From positions 1 to 64,000 of the forward strand of contig SVOK01000001.1 in the NCBI GenBank assembly GCA_015066445.1: a DNA stretch of 64,000 nt. Reading direction: 5' to 3'. Numbering within the stretch: the stretch's first letter is position 1; each line of letters starts with the position of its first letter. The stretch comes from Oscillospiraceae bacterium (GTDB lineage Bacteria > Bacillota > Clostridia > Oscillospirales > Acutalibacteraceae). Shown piece by piece: positions 23,719-32,606 of this stretch. The notes below the pieces were generated by a model. It searched no databases and had not been told where the DNA came from. It saw only the letters and a program-made list of their open reading frames with translations. A program made the position numbers and the translations under genes.

Positions 23719-25937
23719 TTTTTGTTATTCCTTAAAATAAAGGTTTTAAGCAGGGTATATCTTAAGGTTTTGCGGTCATTTGCCGCCATTTCATTCCATA
23801 TACTTTGCTCTCCCACGCAGATAAGCATTTTCTTGGCTCTTGTTACTGCGGTATAAAGAAGGTTACGGTATTTGAGCTTATAAGGTACATCAAAAAGCGG
23901 TAAAACCACAAAATTATACTCACTTCCCTGCGATTTATGAACAGTTACGGCGTATGCCAGCTCAAGCTGTCCCAAATCCTCAGAAAAATATGTTGCAACC
24001 CTATCCTCAAATCTTACCTTAACAATACCTGCTCTTATGTCAATATCGGTTATATAACCCACATCACCATTAAAAATACCAGTACCGTAATTACCGTCAT
24101 CCTTAATATACTGCAAATCATAATTATTCTTAATCTGCATTACTTTATCGCCCTTGCGTATATAAATACCCTTGTAGCTAAGCTGTGGTTCGCCTTTTTT
24201 TCGGGGATTAAGCCTCTCCTGCAAAAGATTATTAAGATTTACCGTGCCCGTATCCATCATTCTTGATGGGCAAAGTATCTGCACATCAGTCAGCGGGTCA
24301 ATACCGTATGCTTCGGGCAGACGTCTGGTTATCAGCTCAACCACCGTATCCACAGCAGAAAATTTATCACCGCGTGTGAGAAAAAAGCAATCCGAGTCTT
24401 TATTGGAAAAATCCGCCTCATCGCCGTTTATAATTGCGTGTGCGTTTCGGATTATCATACTTTCATTAGCCTGCCTGAACACCTTTTTAAGCCTTATAGA
24501 AGGAAAAGCATCCGCCGCTAAAATATCGCCCAGAACATTTCCTGCTCCAATGCTTGGTAGCTGGTCAGAGTCACCCACAAGAATAATTCGGCAGCTAAGT
24601 CTTAACGCTTTTAATAAATCATCAAAAAGCAGTGCATCTATCATTGAAGCCTCATCAACTATCAAAACATCGCAAGGCAGAGGATTTTTTTCGTTGCGGG
24701 CAAACTGGCGCTTATCGCCCTCGCCCCATTCAACCTCCAAAAGGCGGTGTATAGTCTTAGCTTCCCTGCCTGTAAGCTCGGTCATTCTTTTAGCTGCTCT
24801 GCCTGTTGGTGCGGCAAGCTCAATATCAAGGTCACGGTTTTCAAAAAGCTTTATAATTGCATTAAGGGTGGTTGTTTTTCCAGTTCCCGGTCCTCCCGTT
24901 AAAACAAGAATTCCACTTTCAAAGGCTTCAAAAATCGCCTGCCTTTGCAATGCTTCAAACTTAATTCCTAATCGGTTTTCAACATTCTGTATCTCAAGCT
25001 CGTCCACCGTTACCGAGCTGTTAATAAAATCCTTTACCGAGCAAAGCCTTGCGGCAATATGCTGCTCGGCAAAGCGGTAGGTAGGAATAGATATAAACTC
25101 CGTACCGTCTACTATATCACAGGATAGCCTCATACATTCAATAAGCCTGTCACAGCAAATTTCAACCGTACTCTCTTTACATTCAAGTAGCTTACAGCAA
25201 ACATTTATAAATTTATCCCTCGGCAAGCAGGTGTGTCCGTTAGCGAGATTTTTTCTCAACACATATTCAAGCCCCGCCGCAACACGCTGTTCGCTATCCT
25301 TCTCAAAATTTAAATCTGCGGCAATATCCTCGGCAGTTTCAAAATGAAAATCCAAGCCCTCCTCACAAAGGGTATAAGGGTTAGCCTTTATAATTTCGGT
25401 GCTTTTCTCCCCAAATCTTTTATAAATCGCAAGGCATCTGTCGGGAGTGACCTTGTATTTTGAAAGCATCAGCATAATATCTCTTATACCGAACTGCTTT
25501 TTATACTCATCGGAAATCGCTTCTGCTTTGGAAAGAGATATGCCCTTTATAACAGTAAGCTCCTTGGGACGGTTTTGAATTATTTCCAAAGTATCCTCAC
25601 CGAATTTTTCCACGATTTTGGTGGCCGTTGCAGGACCTATGCCTTTAATAGCTCCTGCTGAAAGATAACGCAAAATCGCCGCCGCATTCTGTGGTATTTT
25701 TCTTTCAAAAGCAGTGGCCGCAAACTGCTGACCGTATGTAGGGTGAACGGTAAATTTACCAAAAAATTCAGCCAAATCACCCTCGCTCAAAAAAGGAAGC
25801 AGACCTACCACAGTTATATTTTCTTTATTAGCTTTGACTTCTGCTACAGTATAACCGTTAGCTTCGTTTTTATAGGTGATTTTCTGCACTGTGCCTGAAA
25901 TAGATACAGTTTCTTCGGGATTTAAATTATCAACCAT
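23709..25937 (-). CDS. recD2: ATP-dependent DNA helicase RecD2
   Basis: RecD2 is a 5'-3' SF1B helicase acting without RecBC. The 742-residue protein has an N-terminal OB-like and helix-hairpin-helix region (GPATATKIVEKFG), Walker A GGPGTGKTTT near residue 350, Walker B VDEASM, and motif VI VTRAKKMLICVG near the end. The long N-terminal extension separates RecD2 from the E. coli RecD type. It starts at ATG behind AAAAGGAGG and heads a recD2-comF-mreB-like operon. Confidence 0.93.
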   Translation of the reverse strand: MVDNLNPEETVSISGTVQKITYKNEANGYTVAEVKANKENITVVGLLPFLSEGDLAEFFGKFTVHPTYGQQFAATAFERKIPQNAAAILRYLSAGAIKGIGPATATKIVEKFGEDTLEIIQNRPKELTVIKGISLSKAEAISDEYKKQFGIRDIMLMLSKYKVTPDRCLAIYKRFGEKSTEIIKANPYTLCEEGLDFHFETAEDIAADLNFEKDSEQRVAAGLEYVLRKNLANGHTCLPRDKFINVCCKLLECKESTVEICCDRLIECMRLSCDIVDGTEFISIPTYRFAEQHIAARLCSVKDFINSSVTVDELEIQNVENRLGIKFEALQRQAIFEAFESGILVLTGGPGTGKTTTLNAIIKLFENRDLDIELAAPTGRAAKRMTELTGREAKTIHRLLEVEWGEGDKRQFARNEKNPLPCDVLIVDEASMIDALLFDDLLKALRLSCRIILVGDSDQLPSIGAGNVLGDILAADAFPSIRLKKVFRQANESMIIRNAHAIINGDEADFSNKDSDCFFLTRGDKFSAVDTVVELITRRLPEAYGIDPLTDVQILCPSRMMDTGTVNLNNLLQERLNPRKKGEPQLSYKGIYIRKGDKVMQIKNNYDLQYIKDDGNYGTGIFNGDVGYITDIDIRAGIVKVRFEDRVATYFSEDLGQLELAYAVTVHKSQGSEYNFVVLPLFDVPYKLKYRNLLYTAVTRAKKMLICVGEQSIWNEMAANDRKTLRYTLLKTFILRNNKKWN

Positions 25938-25966
25938 AAAAACGCAAGCCTCCTTTTAAGAAAAAA

Positions 25967-26311
25967 TCAAAGCTTTCCTGAAATCACTTCAAGATATTCG
26001 CCAAGCTCATTATAACTGCAGAATATAAAATTGTTTTTATCGCAAAAGCTGCGGCAAACTAAATAATCATCGTCGCTTATTCCGCAGTCCACCGCAATTA
26101 TATTATAGGCATATTTCCTGCCCCGCCAAAAATACTCCTCACCTGCAAGAGCTAATTGTTTGCAGGGAGAATTATCCCCTAAAAATACTATAAGATACTT
26201 CGTCGACGCCACTTTTGGCGAGATTATGTAAACCTTTAAATAATGCAGCAGCTCTGCAAGACCGAATAAAGCCGGTATACTGAAAAGAATAAAAAAAATT
26301 ATTTCACCCAT
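25967..26311 (-). CDS. Small single-pass membrane protein, unknown
   Basis: The 114-residue protein has one N-terminal membrane helix (about 3-23) and a soluble domain of about 80 residues with alternating beta strands and helices (YLIVFLGD, YNIIAVDCG, NFIFCSYNEL), suggesting a small alpha/beta fold in the cytosol. I do not recognise a family. The second in-frame ATG (26311) is chosen because GGGAGG is 7 bases from it and only 1 from the first. It lies between cdaR and recD2 on the same strand, 29 bases before recD2. Confidence 0.7.
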   Translation of the reverse strand: MGEIIFFILFSIPALFGLAELLHYLKVYIISPKVASTKYLIVFLGDNSPCKQLALAGEEYFWRGRKYAYNIIAVDCGISDDDYLVCRSFCDKNNFIFCSYNELGEYLEVISGKL

Positions 26312-26373
26312 AAACATTCCTCCCTTTTACAATATATTCTAAAAAGAAGAAAAGTTTAAAAAAATAGTACACA

Positions 26374-26392
26374 GGGCGGATAATATCCGCCC
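26374..26392 (-). terminator. Hairpin after cdaR
   Basis: The near-perfect palindrome GGGCGGATAATATCCGCCC is followed on the minus strand by TGTGTACTATTTTTTT. The T-run is 10 bases away, so it is a moderate terminator for the cdaA-cdaR unit. Confidence 0.6.
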
Positions 26393-26409
26393 CGATTTTT
26401 AATTTATTT

Positions 26410-27675
26410 TTACTTTATTGTAACGGTAGTAGTATACTGTCCCACAACCCATACATTATTGTAACCGTTAAGCTTGAACTTAACCGGAACTGTGTGCTGA
26501 CCTGTCTTTTTATCGGTAAGGTCGACCTCTGCCGTAATATTATCAGCATTTAAATTTCTTATCACATTTCTCGGTCCGCAAATCTTAACATTTTTAATGC
26601 TCGAAAGGCTGCTCGTTGAAAGACCGCTTGAAAGACCAGTGTATTTAACCGAACTAACATCTATGGTTTTTTCGCTATATCCTGCAGCATTTACAGTTAC
26701 TCTTATAAAATCAATAGAATCCAAAAGTCTTACACCCTCAGGCAATTTGAGAGAAAGGTCAAAATTCTTAGTTCCTGTAGAAATCGTTGAAATGTCTATG
26801 GGAGTAAGATTTACCTGAGTTGTTTTATCAACAGTTTCCGGAGTACCGATAACTGTGACATTAGCATAATTATAAGAAACCGCTAATGTGGAAGCATCAA
26901 AACCGGAAGGAGCATTTGTAAACTCCACCTTTACAGGAACTGTTTTCTTTTTAGAGATCGGAACAGTAACCTTAACCTTGTTAGTACTGAGAGTTAAATG
27001 CTTTTGGTCAATTTCTTTACCCTCGGCATCAAATAAAATAATCTCGGCATCAAAGGTTTCTGTGGCACTCAGAGTTTTATTAACCTTAGCCACTGCTGAA
27101 ACTGTGGTAATCTGACCGATAACTGTTCTCGGTCCTGTTATGGTAACAGTATCACTTTCAGTTCCACCAACAAGACCGCTTTCAGCAATCAGACCGTCCG
27201 CCGCAGTAACACCCTCAGCGCTGGCGCTTATAGTAAACTCTTCTGTATCAACATAATCGAAATTAACATCAATAGCAGGCGGAGTAATACTGGTTATTTC
27301 ATATTCTGCTGCTACGGTACTGCTTGTGGGAGAAACCTTAAGGCTGTAAGTACCGGGTGCATCCACCTCACCTGCAGAAGCATAAATTCCTAAATCAGCT
27401 GCCGAAAGACCGCTTACCGCACTGGTAGGTCCTGTAACCACAACCGTAAACTTCTGCTCAGAAATGTCGCCTATTATATTCATACCATTTTCTGCAACAA
27501 AGGTATTTTCAAGATTTATATTAACAGTAAGGTCGGTAAATGTTCTTTGCATAATAGGCTTTTGCTTAACGGTAATAACCATCCAGATAAGAAACGCCAT
27601 AATAACAGAAAAGGTAATTGTAAACCGTTTATCAAAAATCAATTTTCTGAGTGAAAGCTTCTTCAAAAAATCCAT
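26410..27675 (-). CDS. cdaR: YbbR-domain protein CdaR, regulator of c-di-AMP synthesis
   Basis: CdaR is a membrane-anchored extracytoplasmic protein that modulates the diadenylate cyclase CdaA. The 421-residue protein has one N-terminal membrane helix (about 17-34) and about four YbbR repeats, each ending in a V-x-I-x-G-P or similar strand (TVVVTGPTSAV, TVTITGPRTVI, NVTVIGTPETV, NVKICGPRNVI). It overlaps cdaA by one base. The glmM gene that completes the cdaA-cdaR-glmM cluster in most Bacillota is not here. Confidence 0.92.
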   Translation of the reverse strand: MDFLKKLSLRKLIFDKRFTITFSVIMAFLIWMVITVKQKPIMQRTFTDLTVNINLENTFVAENGMNIIGDISEQKFTVVVTGPTSAVSGLSAADLGIYASAGEVDAPGTYSLKVSPTSSTVAAEYEITSITPPAIDVNFDYVDTEEFTISASAEGVTAADGLIAESGLVGGTESDTVTITGPRTVIGQITTVSAVAKVNKTLSATETFDAEIILFDAEGKEIDQKHLTLSTNKVKVTVPISKKKTVPVKVEFTNAPSGFDASTLAVSYNYANVTVIGTPETVDKTTQVNLTPIDISTISTGTKNFDLSLKLPEGVRLLDSIDFIRVTVNAAGYSEKTIDVSSVKYTGLSSGLSTSSLSSIKNVKICGPRNVIRNLNADNITAEVDLTDKKTGQHTVPVKFKLNGYNNVWVVGQYTTTVTIK

Positions 27676-28559
27676 TATTCCTTACCTTCCTTTTTGCGTG
27701 GCTTAATGCGTTCCAAAATTGAAGTCACAAAGCTCTTTTTCTCTTTCTGCTCAGCTTCGAGTAAAAGTCTCTTAAGCTCTGCACCTGCAGAAACAGGATT
27801 ATAGTCTCTGGTTATCTGGCCGTTAACCGCAATGGAAATAGTTCCTGTTTCTTCCGATACAACCAAAACAACCGCATCGGAATTTTCGGTCATACCGATA
27901 GCCGCTCTGTGGCGTGTACCGAGCTGAGCGCTCAAATCCTCACGTTGAGTAAGCGGTAAAATACAGCCTGCGGCATAAAGTCTGCCGTCACGCACTATCA
28001 TTGCACCATCGTGCAAAGGAGATTTTGGAAAAAATACGTTATTTATCATCGAAACCGAAGGCTCAGCATTAATAACAGTACCGGTTGAAATGATTTCACC
28101 AAGCTGAGTGCGGTTTTCAAAAACTATAAGAGCGCCTATACGTTTTTCCTGCATTGTAGCAGCAGCCTTGCTCACATGATCAATACAAACCGACATTGAA
28201 TTTACATCATTCTCAAAAATCTGACCCTTACCGAAGTTGGTTCTGCCCACCTTTTCAAGAATTCGGCGAAGCTCTGGCTGAAAGATAACAGCTATGGCAA
28301 TAATAGCCGCATCCATCACCTTAGAAAGCAACCAATTTACGGTTATAAGATCCCACCAGTCAGCAATAAAATATATCGCTACAAGAATAATAATACCCTT
28401 AACAAGCTGACCTGCTCTGGTTTCTCTTAAAAATCCGATAGACTTGTATATTATATAGCTTAATATTGCGATATCCACCAAATCAAAAAAGCCAATATTA
28501 GAAACTGCATAGCAGATTTGATTCCAAACGGTATATAACGTATTTATTACAGCGTCCAC
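27675..28559 (-). CDS. cdaA: Diadenylate cyclase CdaA
   Basis: CdaA makes the essential second messenger c-di-AMP from two ATP. The protein (294 residues) has three N-terminal membrane helices (to about 95) and a DisA_N catalytic domain with DGAMIVRDG and GTRHRAAIGMTE, the DGA and RHR motifs of active enzymes. The start is a GTG at 28559 or a TTG at 28565; the GTG has the better distance to AAGGA. No ATG is available. Confidence 0.94.
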   Translation of the reverse strand: MDAVINTLYTVWNQICYAVSNIGFFDLVDIAILSYIIYKSIGFLRETRAGQLVKGIIILVAIYFIADWWDLITVNWLLSKVMDAAIIAIAVIFQPELRRILEKVGRTNFGKGQIFENDVNSMSVCIDHVSKAAATMQEKRIGALIVFENRTQLGEIISTGTVINAEPSVSMINNVFFPKSPLHDGAMIVRDGRLYAAGCILPLTQREDLSAQLGTRHRAAIGMTENSDAVVLVVSEETGTISIAVNGQITRDYNPVSAGAELKRLLLEAEQKEKKSFVTSILERIKPRKKEGKE

Positions 28560-28618
28560 AATCAAACATCCTTTTTAAAACATATTTTTTCAGTTTTATT
28601 TTAACATAGAAAATCCGC

Positions 28619-29773
28619 TCATTCAATAGCTTTTTTAAGAATTTTAAAGAAATTTTCATCATTTACGGTTTTTATAAATGTATCCGCCTCTGCAAATGTA
28701 TTAAAAGCCGAAACCGACACCCTCACTGCCCCATTTTCAAGTGTACCTATCTGCTTGTGCGCTGAGGGCGCACAGTGGTATCCCGCCCTTACTGCGATGT
28801 TGTTTTGGTCCAAAAGCCGAGCTACAGCATTGCTCTCTATTCCTTTGAAATTAAAGGACAGAAGCGGTGCATAGCTCCAAGGCTCAGGTAAAGGAGTATA
28901 AAGCTCAATATTTCGGTTTTTAGCAAGCCCGTTATATATAGCCTTTATAAGCTTCATTTCTTCAGAATAAAGCCGCTTTATTCCCCTTTTTTCGATAAAA
29001 TTAAGCCCTGCGCCAAGACCAATTATTGCAGGCACATTTACCGTCCCGCTCTCAAGTCTTTCGGGCAATTCTGACGGCTGTGTTAAATCAAGAGAATTAG
29101 TACCCGTTCCACCCTCTATAATAGTTTCGGGTATACTCTTACGGCAAATAAGAATTCCCAGTCCCATAGGTGCATAAAGTCCCTTATGAGCCGCAACACA
29201 CAAGTAATCAATATTCATTTTTTTCATATCTATGGGTATCACACCTGCTATCTGTGCGGCATCTACACCGAAAAGCAGCTTTTTTTCCTTGCAAAGCTCA
29301 CCTATTCTTTCAATCGGCAAAAGCCTGCCCAGAACATTAGACCCGCCTGTGCAAAAAATCATTTTAGTGTTGGGTCTTATAGCTCTTTTGAAATTTTCTA
29401 CAGTTGTTTCATCGTCAGTTAAAGATACCTCTACTACGGTATATGATGTTCCTGCTTTTTTAAGCGGTCTCATTACGGCATTATGTTCCAAGGAAGATAC
29501 TACTATGTGGTCACCTTTTTTAAGCACTCCCTTTAAAACCGCATTTATACTGTGGGTGCAGTTAAGAGTAAAAACTACTTTCTCAGGACCCTCTGCACAA
29601 AAAAACTCCGCTGTTTTTTCTCTCACCCTGAAAACCGCATCAGCAGTTTTTGCCGAATATTTATAACCTCCCCTGCCGGGGTTTGCGCTGTAGCCCTTAA
29701 GAGCTGTAACAACCGCATTTATTACTTCAGCAGGCTTTTTGCCTGTTGTTGCAGCATTGTCAAAATATATCAT
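28619..29773 (-). CDS. Cysteine desulfurase family aminotransferase class V
   Basis: This PLP enzyme releases sulfur (or selenium) from cysteine. The protein has 384 residues from the ATG at 29773, chosen because GGGGATAAACTT precedes it and the family start MIYFDNAATT follows. It shows the PLP-lysine region CVAAHKGLYAPMG near 200 and the catalytic cysteine loop RAGYHCAPSAHK near 340. It follows a small DUF3343 gene, a family proposed to carry sulfur or selenium. It is neither in a suf nor an isc cluster, so a specialised role is likely. Confidence 0.88.
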   Translation of the reverse strand: MIYFDNAATTGKKPAEVINAVVTALKGYSANPGRGGYKYSAKTADAVFRVREKTAEFFCAEGPEKVVFTLNCTHSINAVLKGVLKKGDHIVVSSLEHNAVMRPLKKAGTSYTVVEVSLTDDETTVENFKRAIRPNTKMIFCTGGSNVLGRLLPIERIGELCKEKKLLFGVDAAQIAGVIPIDMKKMNIDYLCVAAHKGLYAPMGLGILICRKSIPETIIEGGTGTNSLDLTQPSELPERLESGTVNVPAIIGLGAGLNFIEKRGIKRLYSEEMKLIKAIYNGLAKNRNIELYTPLPEPWSYAPLLSFNFKGIESNAVARLLDQNNIAVRAGYHCAPSAHKQIGTLENGAVRVSVSAFNTFAEADTFIKTVNDENFFKILKKAIE

Positions 29774-29834
29774 AAGTTTATCCCCTTTTAAAAAAGGGTT
29801 TACCGAAAGCTCAACCTTCGGCACACCCTTCAAT

Positions 29835-30059
29835 TTAATTATTCATTTCACTAATTTTAAGAATCTTTACACCGCTGTTTCTAAGCAATTGCTCGGCAGA
29901 TTTAATATCTCCCCAAACAGCTATTGAGTAACCGCATCCTAAGCTGTTTTCTCCCGAGGTTATTCTCTCAACGCTTGCCTTAAAGCCCTTTTTTCTTAAA
30001 ATATCCCGTCCTTTAAGTGCATAGGTCACGGTTCCCGTTGTAATTAAATGCCCTTTCAT
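29835..30059 (-). CDS. DUF3343 protein, putative Se/S carrier-like
   Basis: The 74-residue protein matches the DUF3343 (Se_S_carrier-like) family: an N-terminal strand then HALKG-like YALKGRDIL and a conserved cysteine in ENSLGCGYSIAVWGD. It probably accepts sulfur or selenium from the desulfurase encoded 61 bases downstream. The ATG at 30059 has GGAG 8 bases before it; a GTG nine bases upstream is less likely. No selD, yedF or selA is visible in this window, so a link to selenium cannot be shown. Confidence 0.75.
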   Translation of the reverse strand: MKGHLITTGTVTYALKGRDILRKKGFKASVERITSGENSLGCGYSIAVWGDIKSAEQLLRNSGVKILKISEMNN

Positions 30060-30130
30060 TTTGTTCACTCCATTTTGGGTTTTAAATCAACCCACATTAC
30101 ATAATATGCAACGATAAATTTTGTGACAAG

Positions 30131-31195
30131 CTAATTTGAGCTTTTTTCAAGCTTTAACTGATGCTTATAATATTTAATGACCACAATAAACACAATCGGA
30201 AAAATAATAAGCCCCCAAAAGCCCATAAGCCTAATCCCTGCAAACATTACAAGCAATGTAAACAACGGGTTTATTCCAATTTGACCGCCAATTATTTTAG
30301 GCTCTGCAAAATTGCGGATAAGCGTTATAACTATATATAAAACTATTATACCAAAGCCCCTCGAATTGCCTAAAAAAATCTCTGTCAGGCCCCAGGGCAG
30401 AAGCACGGTACCTGTACCGAAAACAGGCAATAAATCCACAAAGGCAACTAAAAGCGCCAATAAAAAAGCGTGCTTTATTCTTAAAACAAAAAAGCCTGCT
30501 AAAAGCTCCACAAACGTTATTAGCATTAAGGCTATATATCCCTTTAGTATTTTCCAGATGTTTTCTGTGAAAATTTCTTTAATTTCAAGAAGCTTAAAAA
30601 AGCGTTTTTCTCCGCAGAGTTCTTTTAAAAATCTTACGAGTATTTCATAATCCTTGGCAATATAACAGCTTGCCACCAAAGCCACAACACAACTAAAAAG
30701 AAAAGAAGGAGTCTTTTTTGCAATATTACCCGCAAATAAGGAAAATGTGCTTGTGAGAGCTTCCCCAAAATTTTCAAACATATTTGTTCCTATTCCACTT
30801 AATACCTCACTCATTTCAGGTGACAGCTGATGAAAAAACGAATTCATTTTAGCTCTTAAATCAGTAGCAAGCTCAGATACAGTGCTGACTATTTCGGGCA
30901 TATCCCTAAAAAACTCTTTTGAGCCTGACCAAAGCCTGTAAGCAATGAAGAAAAACAGCGCTACGGCGGCTAAAAAAATCACTGCCGAAAGAAGCACTGC
31001 GCAAAGACTTGTTTTCACCTTAAGCCTTGACGATATTTTTCTTGCAGGCTTCTGGACTATCCACGCAATGGCAGTAGCGATAACAAACGGCAATAAATAG
31101 CCGATTAAAAATCTTCCGCATATATAAATAATGGCTCCCACCGTTACTGTAAAGGCTAAGTTAATAAGAAAGCTGATTTTTGACTGCTGCTCCAA
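30131..31195 (-). CDS. AI-2E/PerM family membrane protein, YtvI-like
   Basis: The 354-residue protein has about seven membrane helices in the AI-2E transporter pattern: two pairs at the N-terminus, a long amphipathic central region (about 80-150) and a C-terminal set with FVDLLPVFGTGTVLLPWG and AEPKIIGGQIGINPL. The same architecture is found in YtvI, a sporulation membrane protein of Bacillus. Start is a TTG behind AGGAGAG; no ATG lies in range. The transported substrate is unknown. Confidence 0.8.
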   Translation of the reverse strand: MEQQSKISFLINLAFTVTVGAIIYICGRFLIGYLLPFVIATAIAWIVQKPARKISSRLKVKTSLCAVLLSAVIFLAAVALFFFIAYRLWSGSKEFFRDMPEIVSTVSELATDLRAKMNSFFHQLSPEMSEVLSGIGTNMFENFGEALTSTFSLFAGNIAKKTPSFLFSCVVALVASCYIAKDYEILVRFLKELCGEKRFFKLLEIKEIFTENIWKILKGYIALMLITFVELLAGFFVLRIKHAFLLALLVAFVDLLPVFGTGTVLLPWGLTEIFLGNSRGFGIIVLYIVITLIRNFAEPKIIGGQIGINPLFTLLVMFAGIRLMGFWGLIIFPIVFIVVIKYYKHQLKLEKSSN

Positions 31196-31262
31196 TTTTT
31201 ACACTCTCCTGCTGATTTTTTTCGGTAATAATCCAAAAATATATAATTTTATCTATTTTCTG

Positions 31263-31291
31263 TTGATTTTAAGCGAAAAATGTAATATAAT
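31263..31291 (+). promoter_or_regulatory. Promoter of hom-lysC
   Basis: TTGATT (31263-31268), a 17-base spacer and TATAAT (31286-31291) lie 74 bases before hom. Confidence 0.65.
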
Positions 31292-31365
31292 AATATGAAA
31301 TAATTTGTCCTTGTATTTTAATTATAAGGCTTTTATCATCAATTATTCTCTATGTGGAGGTAAAA

Positions 31366-32592
31366 ATGGTAAACGTTGCTATTATGGGTCACGGTGTTGT
31401 AGGCTCGGGTGTTGCAGAAATACTCATAAACTACGACAAGCGTATATCCGAAAAAGTTAAAAACGATGTGAATGTTAAGTACATTCTTGACCTGCGTGAT
31501 TTTCCCAACCTTTCCTACAGTGAAAAGTTCATCAAGGATTTTAACATTATTCTGGAAGATGAAAGCGTTAAGGTTGTGGCAGAGGTTATGGGTGGTGTAA
31601 ATCCCGCTTATGATTTCGTAAAATCCCTTTTGCTTGCAGGCAAGAGCGTTGTTACATCGAATAAAGAATTAGTTGCCGCAAAGGGCGCCGAGCTTATAAA
31701 AATAGCCGAAGAAAAGAATGTTAACTTCCTTTTCGAAGCAAGTGTTGGCGGCGGTATTCCAATACTCCGTCCCTTAGTTCAGTGTTTGGCTGCTAACGAA
31801 ATAACCGAAATTTCGGGCATACTAAACGGAACAACCAATTACATTTTAAATAAAATGATAGTGGATAATATGGATTTTGATTCTGCTCTCAAATTAGCTC
31901 AGGAAAAGGGCTATGCAGAAAAAAATCCCGCCGCAGATATTGAAGGGCACGATGCCTGCCGCAAGATTTGTATTTTGGCGGCGCTGGCTTTCGGAAAGCA
32001 CGTCTATCCTGAGCAGGTCAAGACCGAGGGTATTACCAATATAACCCTTGACGATGTTGCCGCAGCTGATACATTTGGTTATGTTATAAAGCTTATTGCC
32101 AATACCCAAAAGCTCAATAACGGTAAAATTACCGCAAGTGTAAGACCAACACTTGTAAGCCGAGAAAATATAATTTCGGGTGTTAATGGAGTATTTAACG
32201 CAGTTATGGTGACAGGCGACCAGACAGGCGAAGTAATGTTCTACGGTAAGGGAGCCGGCAAGGAAGCTACCGCAAGTGCTGTTGTTGCTGATATTATGGA
32301 CTGTATCAAGCATTTAGATTCAAGAAAATATCTCTCTTGGGCAGACGGCTCTGAAGGCTATGTTGAAACAAATAGAGACGAATACGGCAAGCTTTTTGTA
32401 AGACTCACTTGTGAAAACTTTGCTGAGCTTGAGAGAAAATTTGGTGAGATTTTCGGTGATACTGCAAATTTTGTTAAAAATCAGTACCGCAACGAAATCT
32501 GCTTCATAGCTGAGCCACAGTATGAAAGCGAATTAAATAAAAAGCTTTCCCAATTTGAAAATTGCGAAAGCAAAACATTGCATATCTTATAG
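31366..32592 (+). CDS. hom: Homoserine dehydrogenase
   Basis: The enzyme reduces aspartate semialdehyde to homoserine for threonine and methionine. The 408-residue protein has a Rossmann domain (VAIMGHGVVGSG), the catalytic region SGILNGTTNYIL and EKGYAEKNPAADIEG with its lysine and aspartates, and a C-terminal ACT-like domain from about 320. ATG 31366 is preceded by GTGGAGG. It is followed 14 bases later by aspartate kinase, the first step of the same pathway. Confidence 0.95.
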   Translation: MVNVAIMGHGVVGSGVAEILINYDKRISEKVKNDVNVKYILDLRDFPNLSYSEKFIKDFNIILEDESVKVVAEVMGGVNPAYDFVKSLLLAGKSVVTSNKELVAAKGAELIKIAEEKNVNFLFEASVGGGIPILRPLVQCLAANEITEISGILNGTTNYILNKMIVDNMDFDSALKLAQEKGYAEKNPAADIEGHDACRKICILAALAFGKHVYPEQVKTEGITNITLDDVAAADTFGYVIKLIANTQKLNNGKITASVRPTLVSRENIISGVNGVFNAVMVTGDQTGEVMFYGKGAGKEATASAVVADIMDCIKHLDSRKYLSWADGSEGYVETNRDEYGKLFVRLTCENFAELERKFGEIFGDTANFVKNQYRNEICFIAEPQYESELNKKLSQFENCESKTLHIL

Positions 32593-32606
32593 GAGGTTTG
32601 AACCTA

